Shown: positions 38,051 through 49,575 of the stretch, piece after piece
Layout: every line of letters begins with the position of its first letter
How positions within the stretch are numbered: the stretch's first letter is position 1
Notes under the pieces: generated by a model
The model's input: the letters and a program-made list of their open reading frames with translations, nothing else
Database searches by the model: none
What the model was told of the DNA's origin: nothing
Assembly: GCA_947044365.1 (NCBI GenBank)
Contig: OX345638.1
Span: 8,323,701 to 8,387,700 of the forward strand
Length of the DNA stretch: 64,000 bases
Reading direction: 5' to 3'
Source: Petrosia ficiformis
Lineage: Eukaryota > Porifera > Demospongiae > Haplosclerida > Petrosiidae
Translations under genes and position numbers: made by a program

Positions 38051-38132
38051 ACTAAAACAGAAGCTTTCCGTTGAAGCAGTCCATTTTTTATGCTTCGATC
38101 GAAACATCGAGCGGAATTGATATTGAGAAAGC

Positions 38133-41100
38133 ATGTGCACGTCAATGTACTCTGATTGTGACTCTGGTAATAATACTTTCTTTGTTTTCTATACTTTATT
38201 ATATCTGCATGTATGATGCATGACTACACTATTTATTTTTACACAGGCTTTGCAGGTACGCAAAGAACCTCAGAATCTGACACAGACTCTTCACAAACAG
38301 GTATAGCATTCATTAAAGGCACTTATACATGTTATATATACTCACGCATTGAATATCTAGATCTGGAATTACCATCAGTAAAGACTTCTAGTCCTAGTCC
38401 TAGAACCAGGCATTACAGGAGAGGTGAGACATAAATATATATATATATCTTTTTTTATATTATATATAATTATAGTCTGTTTGTATTCTGTAAACAAAAA
38501 AAAAATTTGCATGCATGCAAAATAATGTTTGCATTTTTGCAATTTCATATATATATCATGTGTTTACATAAGGTTTGTGGGCTTTGTTTTGCACAGCTCT
38601 GGCCAAACATAGGGGATATACCTGGGGATTCCCCATTCCTACTATAATAACTATAATAATTAATTAATTATATACTGGAATTAATATTTCATATATACTA
38701 TACACTTTTATTGTTGTTTTATACAGCAATCACATAGAATGAGCCATCCTTGCTGCATTGACTGTGTGACAAAGTAAATATCATAATATTATAGCCTTCA
38801 GAAATTTTGTACATAATATAGGGATTGCATTCCCTGCTTCTTTTTTATTGTTAAGCGTTACTTATTGAAAATTCAGAACATTTTATAGTTACATTTCATC
38901 ATTAAATATGTATAGTATTTATAAGATGGTGAAAATTGTATAGTCCATGGCATCTACAGAATATATATGTAGTGCACGTTTTCGTGTAAATTATATGAAA
39001 TTTTAAATGTGCATGAACTATATACTACAAACTTAAGTTTGTAGGATATGTTAATTGGTACTAGATAAGCTTAATTACTCAATGTTGATATAAAATGAAA
39101 TGACCAAAATATTGATATTCCTTAACTATATATACAAGTTATATGTGACAAAAGACTCATATACATTACTTTATATAATATTCTAATCATTTACCTCCAT
39201 AGAAGTGATGGACCGGCAGACTATATTGCTAGATATTATAATTGTATGATGTAATTACATGCATGAAGTTTATGTACCTCTCAATCAGTTGTAATGTCTA
39301 TGTGAATGATATATAATTATGAAATTCATGAAGTATTCATTTTATATTTGACAGCTTTTACAAGCAATAATGCTTTGAATCTTTTGGAGGAATGTGAGTT
39401 TCCAATCAACTTAAAATGGGAAAAACTCGCAAGAAACATGGGTATTTCTCTTGATGAGAGACATCGACTAAGAGTAGCTATCTCTCAAGGTTTAAATTCT
39501 GAAACTGCACTTGAAGAGGCAATACACATGTTTCAAAGTGCCAATACAAGACCAGTTACTTGGAATATGTTCATATCAAGAGTGAAAAGTGTTGACCGGT
39601 TCACTGCAACAAAAATGAGGAGGAAATTTGGAATTACTGCCACACCAAGTAAACATTACACTATATCATAATTAATATGTTCTTTTAGATTAGGTTGTCT
39701 TTCTAAGTTTACGAGATCAATCAGTAAACATTCTAATAATAAACTAAAACTTGATTTCTAGTTTTGTATCAGCATCTTTGTGACTCCTATACAAAACACA
39801 ATTACAAAACTAGTACATAAATCTGGAGACAAATATTTACAGCACAATCCATGAAGCATAGCACAATTCATGAGCCATAGCACTATCCATGAGGCATAGC
39901 CAAAAGCTGTATTTCATGTGAATACCTTCTGAAATGTAATAATTAATTTTGTGTATAACTAATTAGCTATTCACCAGATGTCTTTATTGAATGCACTGTA
40001 CAAATTCCATGTGAATGTTATGATAGAGATAATAATTTTCCACCACATGTACAATATAACTATGCTGTATTTACATAACTACATATAGTTACTTTGATCA
40101 TCATTATACCCATACACAAGTCATAAATAGTGACACCAATGACGAAAACCATTCAATTTGATTATTACTCAATGAAACAAATTGATCTTTCAATGACAAC
40201 AGCATTCACATGCAGCACTGAGTTGTACCTGGCTATAACTTTATTTTAAATTGTCAGAGTCAACTGTTGTTAAATACCAGTATTTACAATAGGTAGAGTC
40301 TACCAATAGGTTCATTGCCATCTCTATTCATTCCTAGTGTCATGTACCATGAACAGCTATAGCACAGCCAGAGCCTTAGTAGTGCACAACTATGCTTAGC
40401 AATGCATGTGCATGTGCTATTATTGTTATAAAAAATGTTGTGATAGAAATATCAGCTGAATAGAATCTCATTGTGACTGTTAATATATAATTTCTTTTTT
40501 TCTGTACTATATTATACATTGTATGTTTCTGTATGATGCATTACTCACTATTCAGTTGTCTAGATGATGTTGTTAGTCATAAATATCAAAAAGTAAGTGT
40601 ATATTAAGACTTGTTTTTATAATTTAAGCAGAGATTGCAGCTCATCACTTCCAATTGCAATGTATGGGCGGCCATTTTTTTTTGGTGGCATCTCTACATA
40701 GAGAGTACTACCATACTCTCTTATTAAAATGCTGCAATCTGATTGGTCAATTAGAGATTTCTAAATCCCGTAGTAAACCTACTTTTAATTGATTAGTAAA
40801 CCTATAATTACTTAGTAAACCTGCTTCAGTGTTGCTATAGAAATTTCACACAACGAACAGAAGCAAAGTTTGTTGTAAGGCTGGATCTGTTGATTTTTAC
40901 AAGCGATAGACTGAGAAAGTCGCTAAACTGTGGGCGTTGACCGCTGACTACTGCATTTGTAAAAACACTTGTCTAGCTGCTTTCTACCAACAAGTGAAGA
41001 ATGGTTTTAATATCCACGGCCTTCTTAAAAGGTCTTCTGTCCAACCATAGATAATAAAATACTTGATTATCTATGGTCCAACCATGTAAGCTAAAATCTT

Positions 41101-44100
41101 CAGCTTTTTGAAATCCAAATGTTACACAGCTGACAAACAATGGATGTGGGCGTTGCCCTCGAGAGCAAAACACTTGCGCTATCGAGCACCTTGCTGTCTT
41201 TCTGCAACTAAAGGAGAGTACCACATGGCTTTCTTGTTATTTCTTCTATCCAACACAGTAATAGCTATAATCTAAAGTGCTTAGATACTGTATTCTTGGT
41301 TTCTACGCGCAATAGACTACCTTCAGTACCTTGGAAACATTAATTACTTTGGGCTCCGCCCTCAGTAATGAAACTGTTTCCACGGTAGAACCTCGAATAC
41401 AGTATCTAACCTATATTTGTATGTTTCTGTACTTTACTATACATTACTTACTGTTCATTAAATTCAATTTTCAGATATGCCAATAACCTCAGAATCTGAC
41501 ACAGACTCTTCAAAAACAGGTATATACACATTATTTAGCATTCATCATTCATCGTTAAAAGACACTTATACATGTTTTATATACTCAGGCATGGAATATC
41601 TGGAATTACCAGTAAAAACACCTAGTGCTAGTCCTAGTCCTAGTACTGGTACCAGGCATTATGGAAGAGGTAGGGCATATAATATATAATATAATTATAA
41701 CTATACATAAATTGCCACTATCCTAGCTAATTTGTCTGTTTGTAGTCGAAACAAACCAGATACATTTAGAAAAATGTATTCCTATAACTGCTTTGTGGTG
41801 TCATCATTTGATAATGAATTTCTCATGTTCCAAACTAATATGAGTTATTATTTTCATTATCCATCTACTCTTCTAACTTTTTAAAGTTTTTTGAAGAACG
41901 TAAGGTCTACATTATAACTAGAACAGCTGTTTTCTATGTAAACTACAAGTAATATCAATCAGCTTTCTTCCTGATGGTCTACAGAGTTCAAGCATGTGTA
42001 TATATTACATGCCGCACCCATTAATTGACCAATCCCAGCCCAAATCATACCATATGCTGTATTTACACAGATGTGACTATTTATTTTCATCATAATTATA
42101 CCCATATGCATGCATGCATCATATATTTATAGTGACACTAATGACCAAATCCATTCAATTTTATACTGATCTTTACGCTACATTTACATTATTACTCAAG
42201 GCAACATCTCTACAGAGAAACTACATAAAAGATGTGATAATAGATTTCTTTCTCGTATCAGTGGCAGAATGGATCCATTAATTTATGTATCTCAATTTGC
42301 CCTCGAGTCCGAATGTGATGAAATTCTTCATTGTTGTGCTGACAATGACACTTCTGCCCTCTCTATAAACTTGGATATGCTTTTCAAGTGGAAAAAAAGG
42401 AAAGGCCCCGAGGCTACTTACCAAGCACTTCTTGAAATATTCCAACAAGTAAACGATGAGAAGATGATTGACTTAGTCCTTAAATATTCAGCAACCAGTC
42501 AGAGCACACAAACATTTAAACCCGAGGAATTGAAGTTTCCAAAAGTGAACAATAGAGATGATATAGCAGAGTTAGAAAAGAAGTATACCGAAATTACAGA
42601 AATATTTGCATTCATATCTGAACAAATTATACAATCACTGAAGAAGACAAAACAACCAAAAGATCTAAAATACTACCTTTCAAATGCCTACCAATTTCAA
42701 TTTGAATCAACAGATGATATAACAGACATCATTGACAAAACTTCATCCTGGTTCAACATCAAAGTACTAAAGAGTTTAGTTAGTCGTTATGGAACTGACA
42801 AAGACAAAGAATCCCTGTTGTATTATGAGCAAGACCTACTTACTTATCTGCAGCAATCTCTTTTCAATATTCCTGCAGAGTCCTTTCAAAGCAGTAATGA
42901 TACGACTGATATAACGATGTGTTACTTGAAGATTCCAGATGACGATGTTGAAATGTTGGATCTATCGGGTGAAGATGTATTGCAAATAGAGAGAAATCTT
43001 GCAGACTACTTAGAAATTCGTCATGAAGTGTTTAACTTGTGCAAATATCGATTAGGATGTATTGAACTTGTATTCAGCATTCCGACTACATTGTACAAGT
43101 CTAATTGTACATTAGAGAAAAATGTAGTCCTGGATAGATTCAAAAATGAATTCAGGTTGACTGTGGATCTGGAAGATATATTGTAAGTACATAGGCTTAA
43201 TTGTGTGATGGCTGTATTATATACTTTTGGTTTGTTTGTTATTCATACAGGCCTTCACATCTTACAAAGTTGTACCTTCCAAAGTTGAAACCTTCTCTAC
43301 CAACTGAGGAACCTCTTATGGTAGATACATTTTAATAAGTGTGTCAGTAACTTGTTCATATAATTTTTATTTTGTAGGGATATTTTGAAAGTGAGGAGAC
43401 AATTGAAGACACTAATGATTGTAAGAGCAAATTTTAATTATAGCATATATAATTATAATGATCTACTCACATAAAACATCAACAAAATTCAATTTAATTC
43501 AATTTAGTGTTATTTTATTTAAATTTTAGTTGTAGTTTAGTTTGCCAAACATAACAGGTAAAATATAGTTTTAATTAGAGTTAACCAAAACAAAACTACT
43601 TCAAATGATGATCTCCAGTGAACAGCTGAACATTGCACACAATACCATGCATTGACACATTATATTTAGTGACTTTCATTTGATATGTATACACTATGAA
43701 TTATACTATAATTATGATGTCACATGTGGTCATATTTTCAGTGGCAATGAAAGACAAAGGTCAACAAAAGAAACCAAATACATGTGGTATCACACTAACT
43801 GGTAAACTTGGTGTTGGTAAATCCAGTTTGATAAACTCTTTTTTACCTGTGAGTACCTAACCATATCTTGGTTTTATTCATGTTTATGTTACATGCTCAT
43901 ATAACATGTTTATATAAAATGTGCATAACAATTTCCTTTACAGGAACGTGTCATAAATGATGGCGAAGTTGAAGATACTGATTCTTATTTTGGAAGTGAA
44001 AGCGGTAATAATAATATTATAAGCTAATTTAGATCAAGTAGTATTAGTGGTTTCTATTAATGTTTTGGCTATTATAATTATCTATTTGTTTTGAGGGTAT

Positions 44101-47100
44101 GGTGAATTCAACTATTACTTTTACATTCATGACCATATAGATATTCAAACAGATTCTGATGATGATGGAGGTTATATCTTACCTAAAGGTAAGCTTTATT
44201 TATATATCTATGCTTTAGCGCGCGTTCTATTTGAGCCCGCCCATTAATTGACTGTGCCCCTCACATCACACAAACTAGCGAAAAAATGTGCAAAGTAACC
44301 AAATTTCAAATTGCATTTCTTTTTATATATATATAATTTATGTACTGTAGACATCATCAGCTTCATGCTGGTGTATTGGTTTTGCATGCAACTTATGCTA
44401 TGACCACTCAAATTTCAATAAATTTAATTGCAATGAAAATGGCATACAGGAGACTATATAGTCTCGCAGGCCAGCCCCTTCGCTGGAGGAGGAACAAAGC
44501 GAAGGGGCTGGCCTGTGAGACTAAGACTATAGGGAGTACTTTAAATGCCACATCCCCTCATCATTAGTCACGTATCCAACACATTTTTGTTATACTACTC
44601 ACTGTGAAAAGTAATGGGTTATTTTAACCTTCATTTAGTTACAAGAGTTTCAATGCAATTTTGTGTTAGCTAGGTAATATTTACAAATTTATTTCATCTT
44701 GATCTATATTGACTAGTATATAAAGTACATGTCATACATAATAAAGCATAGTAACAAAAACAATATTAATACAATGTACATGTGCATATAGTATAGTATA
44801 CAACCTGTGGTGTATTATTATCAGTCCCATTTTAACACCTGTGAAAACAACAGATGTTACTTACTCATTTCATAGTAATTAGTATGTACATTAATTTGTA
44901 CTTATAATAACATACAACAGAAGTTACCACAATTACTATATATGGAATTTTTGACCTTGTCCATTCATTATCTGACATGTCAAGATCAAAAGAAATAGAT
45001 TGCTACTTTTAAACGTTACCTACCAAGAAAAGATTGATTTATATAGTCTCAGAAGGATACTATTAATATTGTATTGAAACTGATGTAACCAAATGAGGGT
45101 TAAAATAACCTATTAATTTTTACAGTGTATGTATTCACAAACAATATCGTAGTACAACACATACTCTAGCCTCTTAGTGAGAGGTGTAGCTTTGGTGAAT
45201 GTATATGTATGTATGTATGTACATTGAATTTAAGTGAAATGTATTTATACATGATTTTATACTATATTAATACTTTTATTACTGGTACTGTCACTGGGTT
45301 GAGTGTATGGTACATATATGACATAGTTAATGTAGTTATACTTGTGTATGATTTATGTACATATAATTTATACACATGTGATATAATGTATTATATGATA
45401 TCACATGTTTTGATTTACAGTGGCAATGAATGAAGGAGGTGGGAAAATGAAACCCTGTATTACTATACTACATGGGACTCCAAGGGGTGGTAAATCAAGT
45501 GTGAAAAGAGTAATTCTAGGACGATCACCCCTTCCGAAGGAGAAACAGAATGTTAAACATATTGTTGAAACAGCTGCCCGTGCAGTAAGTACTGATTGTT
45601 ACACAGCTAAAGCAAGAAAATTATTAGTAGAAGTTGATAACACCGACATTATGATAAAGATGTTATCAAAGAAAGCCGAGAGTCTCCAACTCGGCAGCCA
45701 CAAACCCCAGTACTACAACTCTACTCACCATCATATACCTGTGAGTGTTTATTAATGTTTGTGGATGTGTCTGTATACATATATGTTTGTATGTATAGTA
45801 TACTATATGATGCCTGTGTAACTGTATGTGTTTGTGTACATTTGTATGTACATGTATATTTTCATTACAGGAATCACAACATCCTGTGTCTGTTCAATCT
45901 GTGAGTGATTCTCCTCTCATTACTAGTAATTTAGAAACATTGAAATCTATCAGTGAGCAAGTGGAACCATCGTCTGAGATGTTTGATGTCGATTGGATGT
46001 ACTTGACTGATTCTGGAGGTCAGCCACAGTTTCTAGACGTACTTCCTCTTCTGTATGGTAAGGAATCTCTTCACATAGTAGTGACACGACTAAATGAATG
46101 CCTTGATAAGCCAAAAGTCCGTTTCTACAATAAAGGAGAAGATCTATATACACTTCCAAATCAATTGACACTTACTAGTCAAGAGTTTATAGAAAGGGCT
46201 TGTCAAATTGCAGAAGCCAAGGCAATGTCTGGAAAGTTTGTCCGCAAGGTAATGGTAGTTGGCACACCCAAAGATAAGCTGGGAATCAATGGTGAAGCAA
46301 GGCTTAAAAAGATCAATGAAGAGTTGAGAAAGATTCATCAAAAGTACGATAGCATCCTCATTTGTAAGTCCGAAGATGAGGTAATCTTTGCTGTTAATGC
46401 TATGGCTCCTGTTGGAAAGGAACGCCAACAATACACTGAAGAGCTTCAGGACTGTATTCTGAAGGCAGTAGAGAAAACAGGAGAAGTGATTGATGTACCT
46501 TTGAAGTGGCTTGCATTCCATCTTGATTTAGACAAAAAAGGGGGTATTGTTCGAAAATCAGAATGCTATAAGACCGGAGAAATACTCGGAATGGGAAGGA
46601 GTGATGTCGATGAAGCTCTGAAGTATTTCGATAAAGTTGGGTTACTTCTTCACTACCCAGATGATGTTCCTGACCTTGTGTTCACTAAAATGGAGTCACT
46701 TATTAGTAGAATATCCAGGTTAATCACAGCCTCATTTATTACTCCAGGAAGGTGTGTCACAGCGCCATATAAGAGATTGAGAGAGAAAGGATTGTTTAAC
46801 AAGTCACTTTTGCCTACCATATTTGAGGATCTTTACGAGAGCGGAGAAAAATTGTCCGACGATGATTTCCTGAAGATACTGGAGTGTCTGAAGATTTCTG
46901 TTCATGTCGGAGATGATGACTACTTTCTTCCTAGTGCATTGTCACTTCAACCTCCTGTTGACGATTCCCCATTTCCAATGAGCTGTGTTCCTCTTGTATA
47001 CTTATGGGATGAACAGATTCTACCTCATGGTTTCTTTCTCACATTTGTTGTCGAGTTATTGCGTCGAAAAGGAGTTAGAGACAATTTCCAATTTGAGATA

Positions 47101-47733
47101 AAAAAAGATGCTCTCCAGTGTCGTGATGTGATACAAGTATCAGTATCAAAGAATAAAACACCAGGTTTTCTGAAATTAGTAGATAAAATGAGATGGATCG
47201 AAATCTGTTACTCCTGCAGTCGTACGAGTACGAAATATTGCTCACAGCTACGAGAGATTACCAGCGATGCAGTCGAAACTGTAATAAAGAAATTTGAACA
47301 CACAGGTATAAAGTCTCCTGAAATTGGTTTTCGTTGTGTTCTTTGTGATAATGATGATCATTATTGTGTCTTATCACATGATAGCAGTACAGTATCATGT
47401 TCTGGAAATGATGGACCAGTAACACCTGACATGTCATGTTGGATAGGTTAGTGACATCTTTGTGTGTGTGTGTGTGTGTGTGTGTTTACTAAAAAGTAAA
47501 AAGGGGTGTATTTGGTAGTGTTATGTTATTATCAAGTGACTTGTTTATTAACTGTGATATTAATGAATAATAATATATAATGATATTCATAGCCTATTAT
47601 ACCTCACAAGATGTTATGTGACATCATTCTTCACTTAGGTTCATGTACACATCATCCTATAAATAGAAGAAGAGATGAACAAGATGATGACGATGAAGGG
47701 GACAGTCGGAAAAAAATGAGAAAAAGAATTTAA
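38133..47733 (+). CDS. Gene C: complete double-death-domain ROC-COR (ROCO-like) protein, 15 exons
   Basis: Exons 38133-38166, 38247-38300, 38361-38423, 39355-39648, 41475-41519, 41589-41669, 42216-43182, 43251-43320, 43378-43420, 43742-43848, 43944-44004, 44141-44188, 45421-45740, 45871-47446 and 47639-47733 all have GT donors and AG acceptors with matching phases, giving about 1,285 residues. Order: acidic/Ser-Pro N-terminus (1-50), death domain (about 51-148), SESDTD/Ser-Pro repeat module (149-190), second death fold (about 191-290), helical SSWFNIKVL domain (to about 430), GCIELVFSIP domain (to 512), acidic linkers, P-loop GKLGVGKSS (571-579), second P-loop GTPRGGKSS (641-649), DSGGQ switch (776-780), COR (about 950-1200), a Cys/His tail and a basic RKKMRKR end. 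ROC-COR proteins are dimerising GTPases; DAPK1 is a known death-domain ROCO kinase. No LRR or kinase is present. An immune or cell-death role is inferred. Confidence 0.75.
39355..39648 (+). CDS. Gene C death-domain exon
   Basis: A single 294-bp exon with phase 1 at both ends encodes a six-helix death-domain pattern: ALNLLEECEF, KWEKLARNMGISLDERHRL, ALEEAIHMFQ, PVTWNMFISRVK and ATKMRRKFGI. The W-x2-LA and TW-x2-F motifs are the classic core residues. The same exon occurs at 9105 (A), 30281 (D, one codon longer) and 50636 (B), is split by an intron in E, and is reduced to its last codons in F. Death domains mediate homotypic assembly in apoptosis and innate signalling. Confidence 0.85.
40560..40725. 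repeat. Dispersed repeat R6, partial copy 3
   Basis: The last 165 bp of the R6 family with TATGGGCGGCCATTTTTTTT and the AGAGAGTACTACCATACTCTCT hairpin; in an intron of gene C and abutting the inverted R3 copy. Confidence 0.65.
40725..41412. repeat. Dispersed repeat R3, inverted copy
   Basis: Reverse complement of 3985-4560 with insertions, ending GAATACAGTATCTAACC. A second TTAGATACTGTATT word at about 41280 inside the copy shows an internal rearrangement. A short inverted word pair (CTATGGTTGGACAGAA type) lies at 41035-41095. It lies in a gene C intron that lacks it in copies A and B. Confidence 0.65.
42216..43182 (+). CDS. Gene C large exon: second death fold and two conserved unnamed domains
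   Basis: It encodes 322 residues. The first 100 (LHKRCDNRFLSRISGRMDPL ... FKWKKRKGPEATYQALLEIF, then DEKMIDLVLKY) have the W-R-K-G-x3-TYxALLEIF pattern of the last two death-domain helices. The next 130 are helical, with the signature SSWFNIKVLKSLVSRYG and YEQDLLTYLQQSL. The last 80 (CYLKIPDDDVEMLDLSGEDV ... CKYRLGCIELVFSIP) look like a compact alpha/beta module. The latter two always occur together in this array and in many invertebrate death-fold proteins, but have no name I can give. The start is set by the AG at 42214-42215, and the end by the GTAAGT after phase 2. Confidence 0.8.
43742..43848 (+). CDS. Gene C first P-loop exon (orphan Walker A)
   Basis: It encodes a basic lead (AMKDKGQQKKPNTC) and GITLTGKLGVGKSSLINSFL, a complete G1/Walker A motif, but the exons that follow are acidic linkers with no G3 or G4. 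The lead aligns with that of the second P-loop exon at 45421 (AMNEGGGKMKPC), so the two are probably a duplicated exon. In copy B (54094) the same exon has lost the P-loop and has a stop; in A only its first codons remain. Confidence 0.7.
44451..44531. mobile_element. 65-bp mini-foldback with 8-bp target duplication
   Basis: AGACTATA at 44451-44458 and 44524-44531 flank a 65-bp GC-rich palindrome (TAGTCTCGCAGGCCAGCCCC ... GGGGCTGGCCTGTGAGACTA). An 8-bp duplication is typical of hAT-type transposition. It lies in the intron between the two P-loop exons of gene C and contains no coding sequence. Confidence 0.75.
45421..47446 (+). CDS. Gene C ROC-COR exons
   Basis: Exon 45421-45740 carries CITILHGTPRGGKSSVKRVI. 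Exon 45871-47446 carries the G3 motif (WMYLTDSGGQPQFLDVLPLL), a G4-like VVGTPKDKL and a COR domain beginning VPLKWLAFHLDLDKKGG, with ALKYFDKVGLLLHYPDDVPD and LVFTK. The C-terminus is Cys/His-rich (FRCVLCDNDDHYCVL, then C and W), a plausible zinc-binding tail. The distance from G1 to G3 (about 130 residues) is longer than in typical ROC domains because of a Ser-rich insert. The canonical DxxGQ reads DSGGQ, so nucleotide binding is plausible. These exons have no counterpart elsewhere in the window. Confidence 0.8.
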
Positions 47734-48057
47734 ATATTAATTTTTGATCTCTTCTTATTATAGACATTACTTAACTGAATTAACAAAAGATCACTTGACA
47801 GTAACCATGGTAACATATTTTCTCATAATTTATAATAATTTTATTACTATATACATGGTGTCCAAAAGAAGGAAACAATAACCAAAGTTTACTGCAATAT
47901 TTATAATTATTATTCCTTATTAAAAAATATTTATAATTCTATATAATTAACAATAACAATATAATAATTATTTTAAATAATACAATTTGACTTTACACAA
48001 AATAAAATAAAATAAAATGAAATAAAAATTGTAAATAATATACTAATAAACACTTAG

Positions 48058-49370
48058 CTACGGGGCACATGTGCCCAGGATGGACGCGGTATTACCTTTT
48101 TGTATTGCCACAGATATACGTTGAAATAAATAGTTGCAGGAGTTCATTTCTCCAGTAACAGAACTCAGACGGTGAATCAGGTCAGTGAGGAACCGTAGTG
48201 TCTTAGGACCAAAAGCTCCCAATGTCTCCACTGCCACGAGGACAAATATGTCATTCAGATTAAGGTTTGCATAAATATCATCCTTACGATCTTCTGCATA
48301 GCTGGCCACTGTCCCTGCCTCCCTAGAGGCTCTGACTGAGTAAGAAGAAGCTAAAGTGTCAGGACATGTAGCATCCCAGACTAATGCTTTACCTCTCTCC
48401 CATGGAACAATAGTGACACCATCAGGTCTCCTTCCATCAGATCTATATATATCAGAAGGTTCCAATCGAGAGTGATACGAGCAGATATCAATGATCTATA
48501 AATTATTTGATTAAGCTCAGCGTGTCGATGGTGCCGACCTTCACTGTACCTGCAACTAAGGCCATGGGTTGCCTGGCTATCAACCTCAGCCCCACAATGC
48601 TGACACTGGTGGGGATTACACAAAGATGAACCCAACCGAAGGCCTACAGCAACTCTAATAGTGTCATCATCCATACGTAGACCCAAGGATGAGATAGGAA
48701 GTGCACTTAACCAAGCACCAGACTCCTTTGTAGATGCAGCAAGAAGCCGAGCTCGGGTCTTAGAATCAGGAGCATTTTCCAACAGAGGGGTGGCAGTAGC
48801 CTTTACACAACATGCCCGCTGTTGGTGAGAGGCCGAAATATCAGGTGGAGCTTCGTCATGACTATTTGCCCAAATGGCAATAGCTTCATCTCTCAAAGGA
48901 GCAGTAGCCTTTTGGAACCGTAATGGTAGGATGTGACGGATAAGGTCAGCAGAACGAGCAGCAGAGGCTAAGTAAGCAGATGGTGCGAACTGCACGACGA
49001 AAACCTAATCTGCCAAACTCAATTGGCAAAGTGGCTTGAATCCATGATGTGTCTTCCTCTTCGAAATTATTATTAGTGATGGTGCACACAATTGAACGAA
49101 GGACAGCATCATATTCTTTAAGACTGGGAGAGATAAAAAAGGGGGCAGTCTGGATTACATATAGCAGTTTAGGAATGGCAAAGGAGTGTCGTAGGAGGAG
49201 GATGGCATCGTGAGCATGCAAATACTGGAGACTATTACCCATAACCTTCAATAGGTTAATTTTCTCATTAACAGCTTCTGAGATAGCTTCAATAGAACCT
49301 AAAGGAGACCCAAGCAAGGTAGCACACTCAGCATCCACAATATGCAGTTCAGGAAATATGTATAATAAAA
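48058..49370 (-). pseudogene. R2-like (REL endonuclease) LINE 3' fragment
   Basis: Three overlapping minus-strand frames (49338-48946, 48995-48381, 48465-48058) form one broken C-terminal region of a reverse-transcriptase protein. Legible parts, in order: LHAHDAILLLRHSFAIPKLL, ISSLGLRMDDDTIRVAVGLR, a CCHC cluster (CQHCGAEVDSQATHGLSC), then SDGRRPDG...ALVWDATCPDT and a tail ISVAIQKGNTASILG. The CCHC cluster followed by a PD-x15-D motif resembles the restriction-like endonuclease module of early-branching LINEs (R2/NeSL/Hero type). The RT core is missing (5' truncation), and frameshifts at about 48960 and 48440 show it is dead. It abuts the LINE tail at 49371, consistent with insertion next to it. 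Confidence 0.6.
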
Positions 49371-49575
49371 TGTTGCCAGTGGGTTATGTGCTGGTGGACA
49401 TTTCGCTTGGACGAAGATGGGTTATGGCTGCAATACGTGGGGGTTGTCTCCCTGTTGCCATTGAGACTGGGCGCTTCCATACCCCTAAAGTACCTTTAAA
49501 TGACAGACTATGCATACACTGTAACCAACATGCGATAGAAGACGTACATCCCTCATTTTATTCTGTTTTGTTCTA
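49371..49575 (+). pseudogene. LINE C-terminal tail (copy of 6738-6936)
   Basis: Encodes LPVGYVLVDISLGRRWVMAA, IETGRFHTPKVPLNDRLCIH and CNQHAIEDVHPSF, ending at a TAG. Nearly identical in DNA to 6738-6936, and continuous in both places with the same about 600 bp of downstream sequence. This shows one segmental duplication. Confidence 0.7.

Noticed and set aside
37950..38145. Bidirectional promoter shared by the zinc-finger exon and gene C
   Set aside because: The zinc-finger frame has no ATG near its 5' end and opens at a possible splice acceptor, so its true start is unknown.
45209..45433. Small open frame upstream of the ROC exon
   Set aside because: It is AT-rich intron sequence running into the 45421 acceptor; the composition is biased to Tyr/Ile/Met and no homology is apparent.
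43742..47446. NACHT or AIG1-type GTPase identity for the P-loop exons
   Set aside because: The DSGGQ switch followed by a clear COR domain points to ROC; no NACHT sensor motifs and no AIG1 conserved box are seen.
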